In this document: positions 47,116-56,605 of the stretch, in pieces
How positions within the stretch are numbered: position 1 is the stretch's first letter
Layout of the letters: each line of letters opens with the position of its first letter
Assembly: GCA_025449735.1 (NCBI GenBank)
Contig: JANWIV010000004.1
Location: 30,585 to 94,584, forward strand
Direction: 5' to 3'
DNA from: Candidatus Microgenomates bacterium
GTDB taxonomy: Bacteria; Patescibacteriota; Microgenomatia; UBA1406; HO2-37-13b
DNA: 64,000 bases
Notes under the pieces: generated by a model
Seen by the model: the letters and a program-made list of their open reading frames with translations, nothing else
The model's database searches: none
Told to the model about the DNA's origin: nothing
Made by a program: the position numbers and the translations under genes

Positions 47116-49665
47116 ATGTTAAATCAATCAAATCGACTTCGACGAACTGGTGGGCTTAGGGATGCCTTTACTAGACAGTCACTAATGAAGAAATTATTGA
47201 TACTAGCCAGTATTTCCTTAATCTTACTTTTTGCGATTGTGATTATCGTTGCTCGTGACTTGCCCTCACCAGGCAAAGTCGAGCGAGACAAGGGCTTTTC
47301 TACAACCTTTCTTGATCGAGATGGCGAGGTGCTATTTGAAATGTACCAGGATAAAAATCGCATTCCGGTCAATATCGAGAATGTCCCTGATCATTTAAAG
47401 CAAGCGACCATCGCCATTGAGGATAAAGATTTTTATTCTCATCAAGGTTTTTCTGTTCTTGGTATGGGGAGAGCGGCGATAAAAACTATTTTTTTTGGCA
47501 AACTAGAGGGTGGATCAACGCTCACTCAGCAGTTAGTCAAAAACGTTCTCCTAACTAGAGAGCGTACGGTAACGAGAAAAATAAAGGAATTTATTTTAGC
47601 ACTTGAGATTGAGCGAAGATATGATAAAGACACTATTCTGGAGCTTTATCTTAATGAAGCGCCATATGGTGGTCAATTCTGGGGTATTGAATCAGCTGCC
47701 AAAGGTTATTTTGGAAAGCCAGCTTCAGAATTAACTATTGTTGAATCGGCCTTTTTGGCTGGTCTGCCACAGCGACCGAGCTATTACTCGCCTTTTATTG
47801 GTGAGAAAGACGCTTATATTCCAAGAACTAAGGCGGTGTTGCGTCGTTTGAGAGAGGATGATTACATTAGTTCCAATGAAGAAAAAGAGGCCCTTAAAAA
47901 GCTTGAGACAATTAAATTTGAGAAACCCTCATCGGCACTCGCCGCACCTCACTTTGTCTATTATGTCAGGGAGTTGGTGGCAAAAGAGTTTGGACAATCG
48001 GTGCTTGATCAAGGAATTACCATTAAAACCACCCTGTCAAAAAAGCTGCAGGAAAAAGCGCAACTAATAGTAAAGTCTGAAATTGAAAAAACAAAAGCAC
48101 TTCATGCCACCAATGGGGCGGCCGTCATTATTGAAAATAAAACCGGTCAGATCCTATCAATGATCGGTTCCTATGATTATAGTGACGCCGACTATGGCGC
48201 TTATAATACGGCGATTGCGCTTCGTCAACCGGGATCAGCAGTCAAACCAATTACCTATGCGACTGCATTTAAACAAGGTTATACTCCGTCAACTGTCGTC
48301 ATGGATGTAGCCACTGAGTTTCCTGATCAAGGTGGTAAATCTTACAATCCTGTCAACTACGATGGTAAATTTCGAGGGCCAATGCAGATGCGTTTTGCCT
48401 TGGGAAACTCAATTAACATTGTCGCCGTGAAGACTCTGGCCATGGTTGGGATCAAACCATTCCTCGAGACAGCCAATGATCTTGGTCTAACCACATTTGC
48501 GCCAACAAAGAAAAACCTCGATCGTTTCGGTCTCGCGATTACTCTAGGTGGTGGCGAGGTGAAATTGCTTGATCTAACTAGCGCCTATTCGGTATTTGGC
48601 CGCGGTGGCGAGCGAATTGAGCCTAGTGCAATTCTAGAGATTAAGGACTACAAAGGCCATACCCTTTTTAAAGCAAAAAAAGTAAGTAAGAAGCGCGTTT
48701 TGTCTGAGGAGATCAGCTTTCTAATTAGTCATATTTTGGCTGATAACAATGCCCGCGTTGAGGCATTTGGCGCTTCCAGTCAGTTGGTTGTTCCTGGCAA
48801 GACCGTGGCAGTCAAAACCGGTACCACCAATGACAAGCGTGATAACTGGACTGTTGGCTATACCCGTGAGGTGACGACAGGCGTCTGGGTGGGAAATAAT
48901 GACAATAGCCCAATGAGTGCTGGCGTTGCTTCTGGACTCACCGGAGCTAGCTCAATTTGGAATAAAATCATGCGTGAGGTCCTCAAGGATTATAAGGATG
49001 GTATAGCGAGCGTCCCTGGTAAAGTCAAAGCGCTTGAAGTTGACGCTCTTTTTGGCGGACTGCCCAAGGATGGTAGCAACAAAAGATCAGAATATTTCCT
49101 GAGCGGTACTGAACCCAAAAGCATTTCTTCTTATTACAAGAAAATCAAGCTTTCAAGAGCAGATAATAGTCGCCTCGCCAATGAGATTGAGATTAAAAAG
49201 GGTGAATATGAAGAGCGAGAATACTTTGTACCGACAGAAGCTGATCCGATCTCTCGTGACGGCAAGAATCGTTGGCAAGAAGGCATAAACGCTTGGGTGG
49301 CGGGACAAGGTGACAGTCGATATAAAGTGCCCACTGATCTTTCTGGCGCTCAGTCAGATGATGTCATTGTGACGATTCAGGAGCCAAAAAATGAGGAGCG
49401 AGTAAATCACAATGATATAAAGGTGCGCATTCGAGTCTCATCCGTCAAATCAATTCGCAATGTCAAGATATTTATCAATGATTCTCAGGTCAAATCAATA
49501 GATGGTGACAATCACGAAATCACCGAAATGTTTAATTTGTCTGATGGCACATACAACATCGGAGTCAAAGCGGAAAATACCGATGGCAAGACCGGTGAAG
49601 CTGGGGCACGAATTGGAGTGAATAGAGATTGGTTTGAAGGTCTAACTCTCACGATTACTCCCTAA
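47116..49665 (+). CDS. Class A penicillin-binding protein (PBP1A-like)
   Basis: AIEDKDFYSHQGFSVLGMGRAAIK, GGSTLTQQLVKN, RQPGSAVKPITYATAF, KTGTTNDKRDNWTVGYT. Confidence 0.95.
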   Translation: MLNQSNRLRRTGGLRDAFTRQSLMKKLLILASISLILLFAIVIIVARDLPSPGKVERDKGFSTTFLDRDGEVLFEMYQDKNRIPVNIENVPDHLKQATIAIEDKDFYSHQGFSVLGMGRAAIKTIFFGKLEGGSTLTQQLVKNVLLTRERTVTRKIKEFILALEIERRYDKDTILELYLNEAPYGGQFWGIESAAKGYFGKPASELTIVESAFLAGLPQRPSYYSPFIGEKDAYIPRTKAVLRRLREDDYISSNEEKEALKKLETIKFEKPSSALAAPHFVYYVRELVAKEFGQSVLDQGITIKTTLSKKLQEKAQLIVKSEIEKTKALHATNGAAVIIENKTGQILSMIGSYDYSDADYGAYNTAIALRQPGSAVKPITYATAFKQGYTPSTVVMDVATEFPDQGGKSYNPVNYDGKFRGPMQMRFALGNSINIVAVKTLAMVGIKPFLETANDLGLTTFAPTKKNLDRFGLAITLGGGEVKLLDLTSAYSVFGRGGERIEPSAILEIKDYKGHTLFKAKKVSKKRVLSEEISFLISHILADNNARVEAFGASSQLVVPGKTVAVKTGTTNDKRDNWTVGYTREVTTGVWVGNNDNSPMSAGVASGLTGASSIWNKIMREVLKDYKDGIASVPGKVKALEVDALFGGLPKDGSNKRSEYFLSGTEPKSISSYYKKIKLSRADNSRLANEIEIKKGEYEEREYFVPTEADPISRDGKNRWQEGINAWVAGQGDSRYKVPTDLSGAQSDDVIVTIQEPKNEERVNHNDIKVRIRVSSVKSIRNVKIFINDSQVKSIDGDNHEITEMFNLSDGTYNIGVKAENTDGKTGEAGARIGVNRDWFEGLTLTITP

Positions 49666-49668
49666 GTA

Positions 49669-51558
49669 TTATTTTCTTACTCTGGCTGAGAATTTACTTT
49701 CAAGGAGACTGACGATATCTTTTCTCACTGGCTCAACATCCTCATTGCTAATATTGACATTATTATTGCTATTGCTAAATGCGATATGAATGAAGACTGA
49801 TTTAGTCCCTCCCTTAAGCATCTTCGGCATCTCTCCTAGGGTGACTTGATATACCAGTGGGCTTATTGATTTCAATGCATCGATGATCGCTCCTACTGCC
49901 TGATCCTGAGAAACAATAAAGGAAAAATCATGGAATATTTGTTGTGGTGGCTCGGTTAACACTTCCCTGCCGTCCACGGTCTCTGCATTAATTAATGCTT
50001 CAATATCGAACTCTAGGTAGAAGGCATTTTTATCAATTTTCACTATTGAATAAAGTGAGTCATCGGGTCTTCGCTTCAGTTTTTCAAAAAGAACTTCAAC
50101 GACACCTTTTAAATCAAAATATGAACCGGACTTATGATGAAGTATAACTCCAAGAGTTCGCCTTTCCTTATATTCATCATTACTTTGGTAATATATTTTT
50201 CCAACCTCAAACAGGGCAATTCTAGGATAACCATATTTAAGCCAATTCTTGTCCGATTGCTCAAGACCGTGGCGTAGCGTCGTCCTGAGCATATCTTTAG
50301 TCTTTGTCAAGGAGTTTTCTAGTCTAATTGGCAATAGCGCTGAGCTATTTTCTTGTACTAGCGGTGCGGTGATCTGCTCACTATAACCACAAGCCGTCAT
50401 AAAATTTCTGATTGTCATCTCAAAATCAACATAAGGAAATTGAATATTTTTTGGCGGGGCCATATTTGGCAAAATGGCAGGAATATTTTCATAGCCATGG
50501 ATTCGCAACACCTCTTCAATAAGATCTTCTTCAATGGTCAGATCAGTGCGAAAGTATGGGATCGATACCTCAATTAATTGAGCGCTTTTCTTCTTTGCCT
50601 TGAGCTCCAGACGGTTTAAAATACTGACTATTTCATTTATTGAGAGCTTGACTCCTCCTATTTTGAGAACTTGCGAAGTCGAGAAAGACAGCTTAAGCTC
50701 CTTTGCCTCGTTGTAATATAGATCAGTGCTTCCTACTGCTTTACCACTACAAAACTGTGAATATAGATTTAGAGCACGAGATAAAGCAACTTCAGTCCCT
50801 TTGGGATGAAGGAATTTTTCAAGTCTTGTTGAAGCCTCTGTTCGAATGCCATGTCTGGCGCTAGTGCGTCTGATTGAAGCCTGATTATAAACCGCCGCTT
50901 CAAGTAGAATATCGGTTGTCTTATTATCAACTTTAGCTCTCTCCCCGCCGATAATTCCGGCGAGCGCCAAAACTCCCCTATTGTCGGCAATGACAATATC
51001 GTCTGGAGTCAATTTCAATTTCTTACCTCCCAAAGCAGTAAACTCCTCGTCATGAGTGGCGGCTCTAACAACGAGCGTACCCTCAATGGAGTCTAGGTTA
51101 AAAGCATGTAGCGGTTGCCCGAGTTCAATCATTACATAATTGCTTATATCAACAATCGGATTAATTGACGGCATACCATAAGCAGTAAGAAGCGCGACCA
51201 TTTGGACCGGCAACGGATTTGAGCTTAAATTCTTGATGACAAGAGTATTGAAGCGATAACAACTTTGGAAACTTTCTACCTCAATTTTTATCTCATTAGC
51301 TTTTGCTTTTGGAAGGTCAGAGAGGTCTGGATATTTCAGTTTAGTTTGGACTATAGCTGAAAGCTCACGAGCGACTCCAATAATAGACAAGACATCAGGC
51401 CGATTCTGACGGACTTCTAAGTCCATGACAGTAATGCCTTCTTTATTATCAATTTTTCCATCCTGCATGTGTCCGATTTCAGTCAGTTTGACTCCAATTT
51501 CATCCGCCTCAAGACTGGTATCGACATATTGTTTTAGCCATTCTATTGGGACTTTCAT
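49669..51558 (-). CDS. pheT: Phenylalanyl-tRNA synthetase beta subunit (short form)
   Basis: B3/B4, B5 and FDX-ACB regions present; no N-terminal tRNA-binding (EMAP) domain. Confidence 0.94.
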   Translation of the reverse strand: MKVPIEWLKQYVDTSLEADEIGVKLTEIGHMQDGKIDNKEGITVMDLEVRQNRPDVLSIIGVARELSAIVQTKLKYPDLSDLPKAKANEIKIEVESFQSCYRFNTLVIKNLSSNPLPVQMVALLTAYGMPSINPIVDISNYVMIELGQPLHAFNLDSIEGTLVVRAATHDEEFTALGGKKLKLTPDDIVIADNRGVLALAGIIGGERAKVDNKTTDILLEAAVYNQASIRRTSARHGIRTEASTRLEKFLHPKGTEVALSRALNLYSQFCSGKAVGSTDLYYNEAKELKLSFSTSQVLKIGGVKLSINEIVSILNRLELKAKKKSAQLIEVSIPYFRTDLTIEEDLIEEVLRIHGYENIPAILPNMAPPKNIQFPYVDFEMTIRNFMTACGYSEQITAPLVQENSSALLPIRLENSLTKTKDMLRTTLRHGLEQSDKNWLKYGYPRIALFEVGKIYYQSNDEYKERRTLGVILHHKSGSYFDLKGVVEVLFEKLKRRPDDSLYSIVKIDKNAFYLEFDIEALINAETVDGREVLTEPPQQIFHDFSFIVSQDQAVGAIIDALKSISPLVYQVTLGEMPKMLKGGTKSVFIHIAFSNSNNNVNISNEDVEPVRKDIVSLLESKFSARVRK

Positions 51559-52541
51559 AAAGTGACTAGTTCGCCGTTATATAATTTTCTAATATCGGCA
51601 ATTTCATATTTAGTCATCACGAGGCGATCCAAACCCATGCCAAAAGCAAACCCAGAATATTTAGTATGATCAATACCACAGCTTTTAAGCATATTAGGAT
51701 GTACCATTCCTGCGCCAAGAATCTCAATGAAGCCACGATATTTGCAAACCATGCAACCAACAGATAAGCAAAATGGGCATTCGATGTCAAGCCCGACTCC
51801 AGGTTCGACTTGAGGGTAATACTTACAACGAAATCGGGTCTTTACATCTTCCCCATAAAGATATTTGACAAAGGCAATTAAAGTCCCCTTGAGATGGCTC
51901 ATATTGACGCCATGATCAACAAGTAAACCTTCATATTGGTAAAACATGGAATTATTGGTAGTGTTTTCGGTTTCATTGCGATATACCTTGCCAGGGACGA
52001 CGATTCTAATAGGTAACGCTTCATTGGTGAGCGCTCGGGCCTCGACGCTTGAGGTGTGAGTTCGCAGAAGATACTCGGGCTGTTTGATATACAAGGTATC
52101 CATAAGTTCTCGTGCCGGGTGATCCGATGGCAAGTTCAATTTTCCAAAGTTATTTTCCTCAGTCTCAATTTCTGGCCCTTCGTATACCGAATAGCCCTGA
52201 TAAATAAAAAATTGATTAATAAGGTTGATGACCTTGGTTGTTGGGTGAAGTGAGCCAACCTGTGGTTTATTGCCTGGCAGAGTTGGGTCAAAATCCTCAG
52301 ATGGTTGAGAATTATCGGAGAGCGATTCCAGTGAATCAAGTTGGGTCTCAATATACTTTTTAAGTTTGTTGATACTGCTGCCGGTGGCTTTTTTTTGTGC
52401 GTCAGATAGAGTGGCCAGTTCATGCAAAAGGCCATTTAACTCGCTATGACGACCCAAGTACTTTATTCTTAGTTCTGGAGGGCTGATTTTGCCCTCCTCT
52501 TTCTCGAAGTTTTGCTTAATTTTTGATATCTTATCTTCCAT
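51555..52541 (-). CDS. pheS: Phenylalanyl-tRNA synthetase alpha subunit
   Basis: RTHTSSVEARAL, CKYYPQVEPGVGLDIECPFC, SGFAFGMGLDRLVMTKYEI. Confidence 0.95.
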   Translation of the reverse strand: MEDKISKIKQNFEKEEGKISPPELRIKYLGRHSELNGLLHELATLSDAQKKATGSSINKLKKYIETQLDSLESLSDNSQPSEDFDPTLPGNKPQVGSLHPTTKVINLINQFFIYQGYSVYEGPEIETEENNFGKLNLPSDHPARELMDTLYIKQPEYLLRTHTSSVEARALTNEALPIRIVVPGKVYRNETENTTNNSMFYQYEGLLVDHGVNMSHLKGTLIAFVKYLYGEDVKTRFRCKYYPQVEPGVGLDIECPFCLSVGCMVCKYRGFIEILGAGMVHPNMLKSCGIDHTKYSGFAFGMGLDRLVMTKYEIADIRKLYNGELVTL

Positions 52542-52580
52542 GAGAAGTATTGTAGCACAAGTACTCGAGGTGAAAAAGAG

Positions 52581-52925
52581 TTACTTCTTGATTTGAGTCA
52601 CAATATTTTCAAACACTTCTGGATGTTCCACTGCAATTTGGGAGAGAATTTTTCGATCGATCTCGACATTCTTGTCTTTTAGCGCCTTAATAAACAGGCT
52701 GTATGACAAACCATGAGGTCTAACCGCGGCATTGATTCGGGTAATCCAAAGGCTTCTGAAATCACGCTTGCGGTCTTTGCGACCGGCAAAAGCGTATTCG
52801 CCAGCATGTAGCACTGCCTCATGGGCTTTTCTAATAAGCCGATTTCGACTCATTCGATAACCTTTAACCATTGATAGCAGTTTCTTATGTTTCTGATGTC
52901 TTGCAATTCCTGTTTTTACTCTCAT
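52581..52925 (-). CDS. rplT: 50S ribosomal protein L20
   Basis: MRVKTGIARHQKHKKLLSMVKGYRMSRNRLIRKAHEAVLHAGEYAFAGRKDRKRDFRSLWITRINAA. Confidence 0.96.
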   Translation of the reverse strand: MRVKTGIARHQKHKKLLSMVKGYRMSRNRLIRKAHEAVLHAGEYAFAGRKDRKRDFRSLWITRINAAVRPHGLSYSLFIKALKDKNVEIDRKILSQIAVEHPEVFENIVTQIKK

Positions 52926-52940
52926 AATATATGAAGTATC

Positions 52941-53073
52941 CAAGATACAACTCACAAGTAACAAACAAATTTCAACTAACAACTTACAAATAATTAGTTT
53001 GTAGATTGAATATTGATTATTGTTTGCCTGCCTGTCGGCAGACAGGTGTCTTGGTTATTGTTTCTTGTTACTT
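52941..53073. repeat. Repeat E (copy 2) between rpmI and rplT, interrupted by a 20-bp palindrome
   Basis: Matches 20394-20505; extra CCTGCCTGTCGGCAGACAGG at 53027-53046. Confidence 0.92.
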
Positions 53074-53091
53074 ATTTTAATTTTTAACAAA

Positions 53092-53289
53092 TTAAACTCC
53101 CAGCATTTTTTGCACGTTTCTTCGATATTTACCCAGCACTTCCTTGGTCTGCTTCATCGCTCGCAATCTTCGCTTGGATTTCACTGATTTCAAATGACGA
53201 CTGGCATGGGCACGATGCAAGATCTTGCCAGTACCAGTGACCTTAAACCGTCGAACTGCTGATTTCTTCACTTTCAATTTGTTTTTCAT
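53092..53289 (-). CDS. rpmI: 50S ribosomal protein L35
   Basis: MKNKLKVKKSAVRRFKVTGTGKILHRAHASRHLKSVKSKRRLR. Confidence 0.94.
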   Translation of the reverse strand: MKNKLKVKKSAVRRFKVTGTGKILHRAHASRHLKSVKSKRRLRAMKQTKEVLGKYRRNVQKMLGV

Positions 53290-53821
53290 TTTTTTTCTTA
53301 ATTAATACGGCACTTAAAACTTTGCCTTGAAATTTTGGTTCTGAGCTAACTTCGGCATTTTCGACTCCCTTTATGAAACTGTTAATATGAGTAAAAGCCA
53401 TTTCACGCTTGCCAAGCTGACGGCCCCAGAGCACTAATTTTAAGCGAACCTGATGACCTTCATTTAAAAATTCGATTGCTTTCTTTTGCAAACGGTTCAG
53501 ATCCGCCTCATGAGCAAAAAGGGTAATCTTCACATCTTTGATCTGGCTTTTCTTTGCCCCCTTCTTACCATCTTTAAGCTTCTTTTGTTCTTGATATTCA
53601 AATTTATGGATATCAATTGCTTTGACGACCGGAGGTCTTGATCCCGGTGCAATGAGCACCAAATCTGTCCCCTTTTCCCGAGCGTAATCTAGCGCTTGCT
53701 GTCGGCTCAAGATGTCAATTTGTTTGCCATCTTCACCAATTAGTCGAAATTGATCACCAACGATACTCTCGTTGATTATATATCTGACTCTTTTCGTTCT
53801 CCCTTGATTATTTCTGTTCAA
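53243..53821 (-). CDS. infC: Translation initiation factor IF-3
   Basis: INESIVGDQFRLIGEDGKQIDILSRQQAL; KITLFAHEADLNRLQKKAIEFLNEGHQVRLKLVLWGRQ. Confidence 0.95.
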   Translation of the reverse strand: MNRNNQGRTKRVRYIINESIVGDQFRLIGEDGKQIDILSRQQALDYAREKGTDLVLIAPGSRPPVVKAIDIHKFEYQEQKKLKDGKKGAKKSQIKDVKITLFAHEADLNRLQKKAIEFLNEGHQVRLKLVLWGRQLGKREMAFTHINSFIKGVENAEVSSEPKFQGKVLSAVLIKKKNEKQIESEEISSSTV

Positions 53822-55046
53822 TTTCTGTGCTTAATTTATTTACAAAATTACTAACGCTGAAACTGCCTAAATCCTTGCCATCTAAAGCTCTTACGCTAAC
53901 CTGTGGCTCTGACTCTTTTATTCCCAGTTCAACTTCTTTGTCCCCAATTATACAAATATAAGGCACTTTTTGCAACGTGTAGTCGCGTATCTTATTGCCG
54001 AGCGTTTTATTGTCTGTATCGACTATAGTTCTTAAGCCAGCCTGATGCAATAATTTGACTGTTTGGTCAGCTAAATCATTAGCGCGGTCTGATACAGTTA
54101 GCACCGCGACCTGCACTGGCGCAAGCCAGAGAGGAAAGGCGCCTTGGTATTCCTCAATTAGTATGCCCATAAAGCGTTCGATGCTACCGGTTAAGGCTCG
54201 ATGTAGCATGACGGCATATTCCTTGTTCCCCTCACTATTGGTATATTGTACCTCAAGGGAGCGAGGCATTTGAAAGTCAGTTTGAATCGTTGCCAATTGC
54301 CAATCACGACCTTGAGAGTCAGTCATATGGAAGTCAATTTTTGGGCCATAAAAAGCGCCATCCCCTTCTTTGATGCCATATTTGATCCCAGCCTTATCGA
54401 GAGCTTTCTTAAGCCCTTCTTCAGCCTTTTTCCATAGATTCGGTTGGCCTTCAATTTCAAGCGCTTTTTCTGGTTTGGTCGATAAGAAGAAACTAAGCTT
54501 AAAATTAAACTTCTTGTAGAAGTCTTGAATCATTGTCAACAACTCCATGACGTTCTCTTCAATTTGATCCTGACGGACATACAAATGGGCATCATCAATG
54601 GTAAATTCGCGGACTCGAAAAAGTCCTCCTAAGACTCCTGAGAGCTCATTTCGATGTAGAATGCCAAATTCAGCAAACTTAAGCGGTAAATCTCGATAAG
54701 ATCGAGGGAGACTATTATAAACCAAGGTCGATTCCGGGCAATTCATTGGTTTGAGACTATAGAGAGAGCTAGCATTTTCATCATCCTTGACCTGAAGATT
54801 AAACATATTAGTGTCACCAAAGTGAGCCCAATGACCAGACTTTTTAAAAAGGTCAGATTTGACCATTACTGGGGTTTTTATCTCTTGATAGCCTAGGGGA
54901 GCAAGCATGGAGCGAATGAGTTTGATTATTTCCTGGTATAAGAACCATCCCTTAGGGTGCCAAAAAACCGCTCCAGGTGCATATTCACTAAAAGAAAAAA
55001 GGTCTAACTCACGTCCCAATTGTCGATGATCCTTCAAATCTGCCAT
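53808..55046 (-). CDS. thrS: Threonyl-tRNA synthetase lacking N-terminal TGS and editing domains
   Basis: Starts DHRQLGRELDLFSFSEYAPGAVFWHPKGWFLYQEI; MNCPESTLVYNS; in-frame TAG just upstream. Confidence 0.95.
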   Translation of the reverse strand: MADLKDHRQLGRELDLFSFSEYAPGAVFWHPKGWFLYQEIIKLIRSMLAPLGYQEIKTPVMVKSDLFKKSGHWAHFGDTNMFNLQVKDDENASSLYSLKPMNCPESTLVYNSLPRSYRDLPLKFAEFGILHRNELSGVLGGLFRVREFTIDDAHLYVRQDQIEENVMELLTMIQDFYKKFNFKLSFFLSTKPEKALEIEGQPNLWKKAEEGLKKALDKAGIKYGIKEGDGAFYGPKIDFHMTDSQGRDWQLATIQTDFQMPRSLEVQYTNSEGNKEYAVMLHRALTGSIERFMGILIEEYQGAFPLWLAPVQVAVLTVSDRANDLADQTVKLLHQAGLRTIVDTDNKTLGNKIRDYTLQKVPYICIIGDKEVELGIKESEPQVSVRALDGKDLGSFSVSNFVNKLSTEIEQK

Positions 55047-55095
55047 GGAGTAATTATACTAGAAAAATTCTATTTGAAGTTAAATCTAATAAATG

Positions 55096-55563
55096 TTATT
55101 CCGCTTCTTCCTGTTGGTAGTAATCACCATTTACCATACGACTAATCATACCCTTCATTAATAAAGCACTGTCGAGGTCGGCGGTTAGATAACCTTGACC
55201 TATTGGTCCTTCCCCAAACCTGTTTCTGATTTCATCAACGAGAATTTCAAGCACAACATCCATGGAATCGATATCTCCATCTACGCGGCGATAGAGTCTG
55301 CCAAGAGTTTCATAGCTAACAAAATCCCGTCTTGTTCTCTCTCCTATACGCTCAAGTTCTCCTGCTTTGCCATAGTCAATAATACGTCCTCTTGAATCTA
55401 GAATTGGAGAATGAGTTTCACGAAGTTCTATGATATCAGTGATGCGTTCTGGCTTTACCCCCATTGCCAAGAGTTTACGAACAACTGTCGTCTTTGTTTC
55501 ACACGATTTTGCTATCTCTGTAATTTCCTCGTCAAGTAGCGTCAATGCCTCAAATCTTGCCAT
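55096..55563 (-). CDS. Hypothetical protein
   Basis: 155-aa ORF MARFEALTLLDEEITEIAKSCETK. Confidence 0.6.
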   Translation of the reverse strand: MARFEALTLLDEEITEIAKSCETKTTVVRKLLAMGVKPERITDIIELRETHSPILDSRGRIIDYGKAGELERIGERTRRDFVSYETLGRLYRRVDGDIDSMDVVLEILVDEIRNRFGEGPIGQGYLTADLDSALLMKGMISRMVNGDYYQQEEAE

Positions 55564-55603
55564 ATTTGAAGATATTATACTAAAATTTTATTGAATCGAA
55601 TTA

Positions 55604-56221
55604 TCATCGAAGAGCGTCAAGAACATGGGCATAATTATTATCAATCGCTCCTCTCGCGTCTATTTGGTGAAATTCAAACTGATCCGGATTTTTTATTAGG
55701 CTAGCACGCAGGCCTAGCTCATGGTAATAAGAAGATAGTCGGCTCAATACTCCTTCTTCAGTGTCATCATCTCTTCTTAAATGATCTGGTTGGGAAAGGC
55801 GCCTCTCGACCGCTTGCCACACTGGAATACGCAGATAAATCACCGTCATGGGAAATTGGCGGTCAACCGACTCAAGCATACTCCCAAATAACTGGGTCTC
55901 GAGCACGGTTCTTAAGCCGCCATCAAGAATAAAGCCGTTCTCGTACTCTGTTTTAGTAATTTCTTCTGAGATGATTTTAAGTATTACTAAAGGATCTAAA
56001 TAATCCTTATCGCGAAACATTCGCCGACATTCATCGCCGATAGCGGTAAAGTCATTTTCGGCCCGATAACGTATTAAAGTACTGGTACTGACATAAGGGT
56101 GCTCTGCCTGCTTAGATAGTTTTTTAGCATGAGTAGTTTTTCCGGATCCTTCAGGACCAATGAAGACAATATTTCTTTTAGAGAGATTTAGTCGCTCTTC
56201 AATAGGTGGTATTTCTGACAT
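55604..56221 (-). CDS. Adenylate kinase-like P-loop kinase
   Basis: IVFIGPEGSGKTTHAKKLSKQAEHPYVSTSTLIRYRA; GFILDGGLRTVLETQLF. Confidence 0.8.
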   Translation of the reverse strand: MSEIPPIEERLNLSKRNIVFIGPEGSGKTTHAKKLSKQAEHPYVSTSTLIRYRAENDFTAIGDECRRMFRDKDYLDPLVILKIISEEITKTEYENGFILDGGLRTVLETQLFGSMLESVDRQFPMTVIYLRIPVWQAVERRLSQPDHLRRDDDTEEGVLSRLSSYYHELGLRASLIKNPDQFEFHQIDARGAIDNNYAHVLDALR

Positions 56222-56276
56222 TTATGATGAGAAATTATAGCAGAAAAAATTGATAGAACAGTCTAAATTATGTTGG

Positions 56277-56348
56277 TGGACGACGTTGGGATTGAACCAA
56301 CGACCTCTGCAATGTCAATGCAGCGCTCTACCACTGAGCTAGTCGTCC
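56277..56348 (-). tRNA. tRNA-Val(GAC), CCA encoded at 56274-56276
   Basis: GGACGAC TA GCTC AGTGGTA GAGC G CTGCA TTGACAT TGCAG AGGTC GTTGG TTCAATC CCAAC GTCGTCC A. Confidence 0.97.
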
Positions 56349-56605
56349 TTTATACCCGTCCAATAATTCTTCAAAACTTTTTTTAAATAGCTTCTTCCCC
56401 ATTGTGTCTTAAAGAACTTCTCTCTTGCAGTTGCGTCCTGTTGATGTAAATATGCCTCATAATAAATTAATTTAAAAGGTCTTCGATGTCTAGTTACACT
56501 TATCTTACCTGTGTTGTGATCATTAACTCGCTTCTTCAAATCAGACGAATACCCATTATACAATCTGTTATCAACTAAACTCTGCAAAACATATACATAG
56601 TACAT
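56339..56605 (-). CDS. GIY-YIG nuclease-domain protein; stop codon lies inside the tRNA-Val gene
   Basis: MYYVYVLQSLVDNRLYNGYSSDLKKRVNDHNTGK...; C-terminal KDD-stop read from GGACGACTAG of the tRNA. Confidence 0.9.
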   Translation of the reverse strand: MYYVYVLQSLVDNRLYNGYSSDLKKRVNDHNTGKISVTRHRRPFKLIYYEAYLHQQDATAREKFFKTQWGRSYLKKVLKNYWTGIKDD

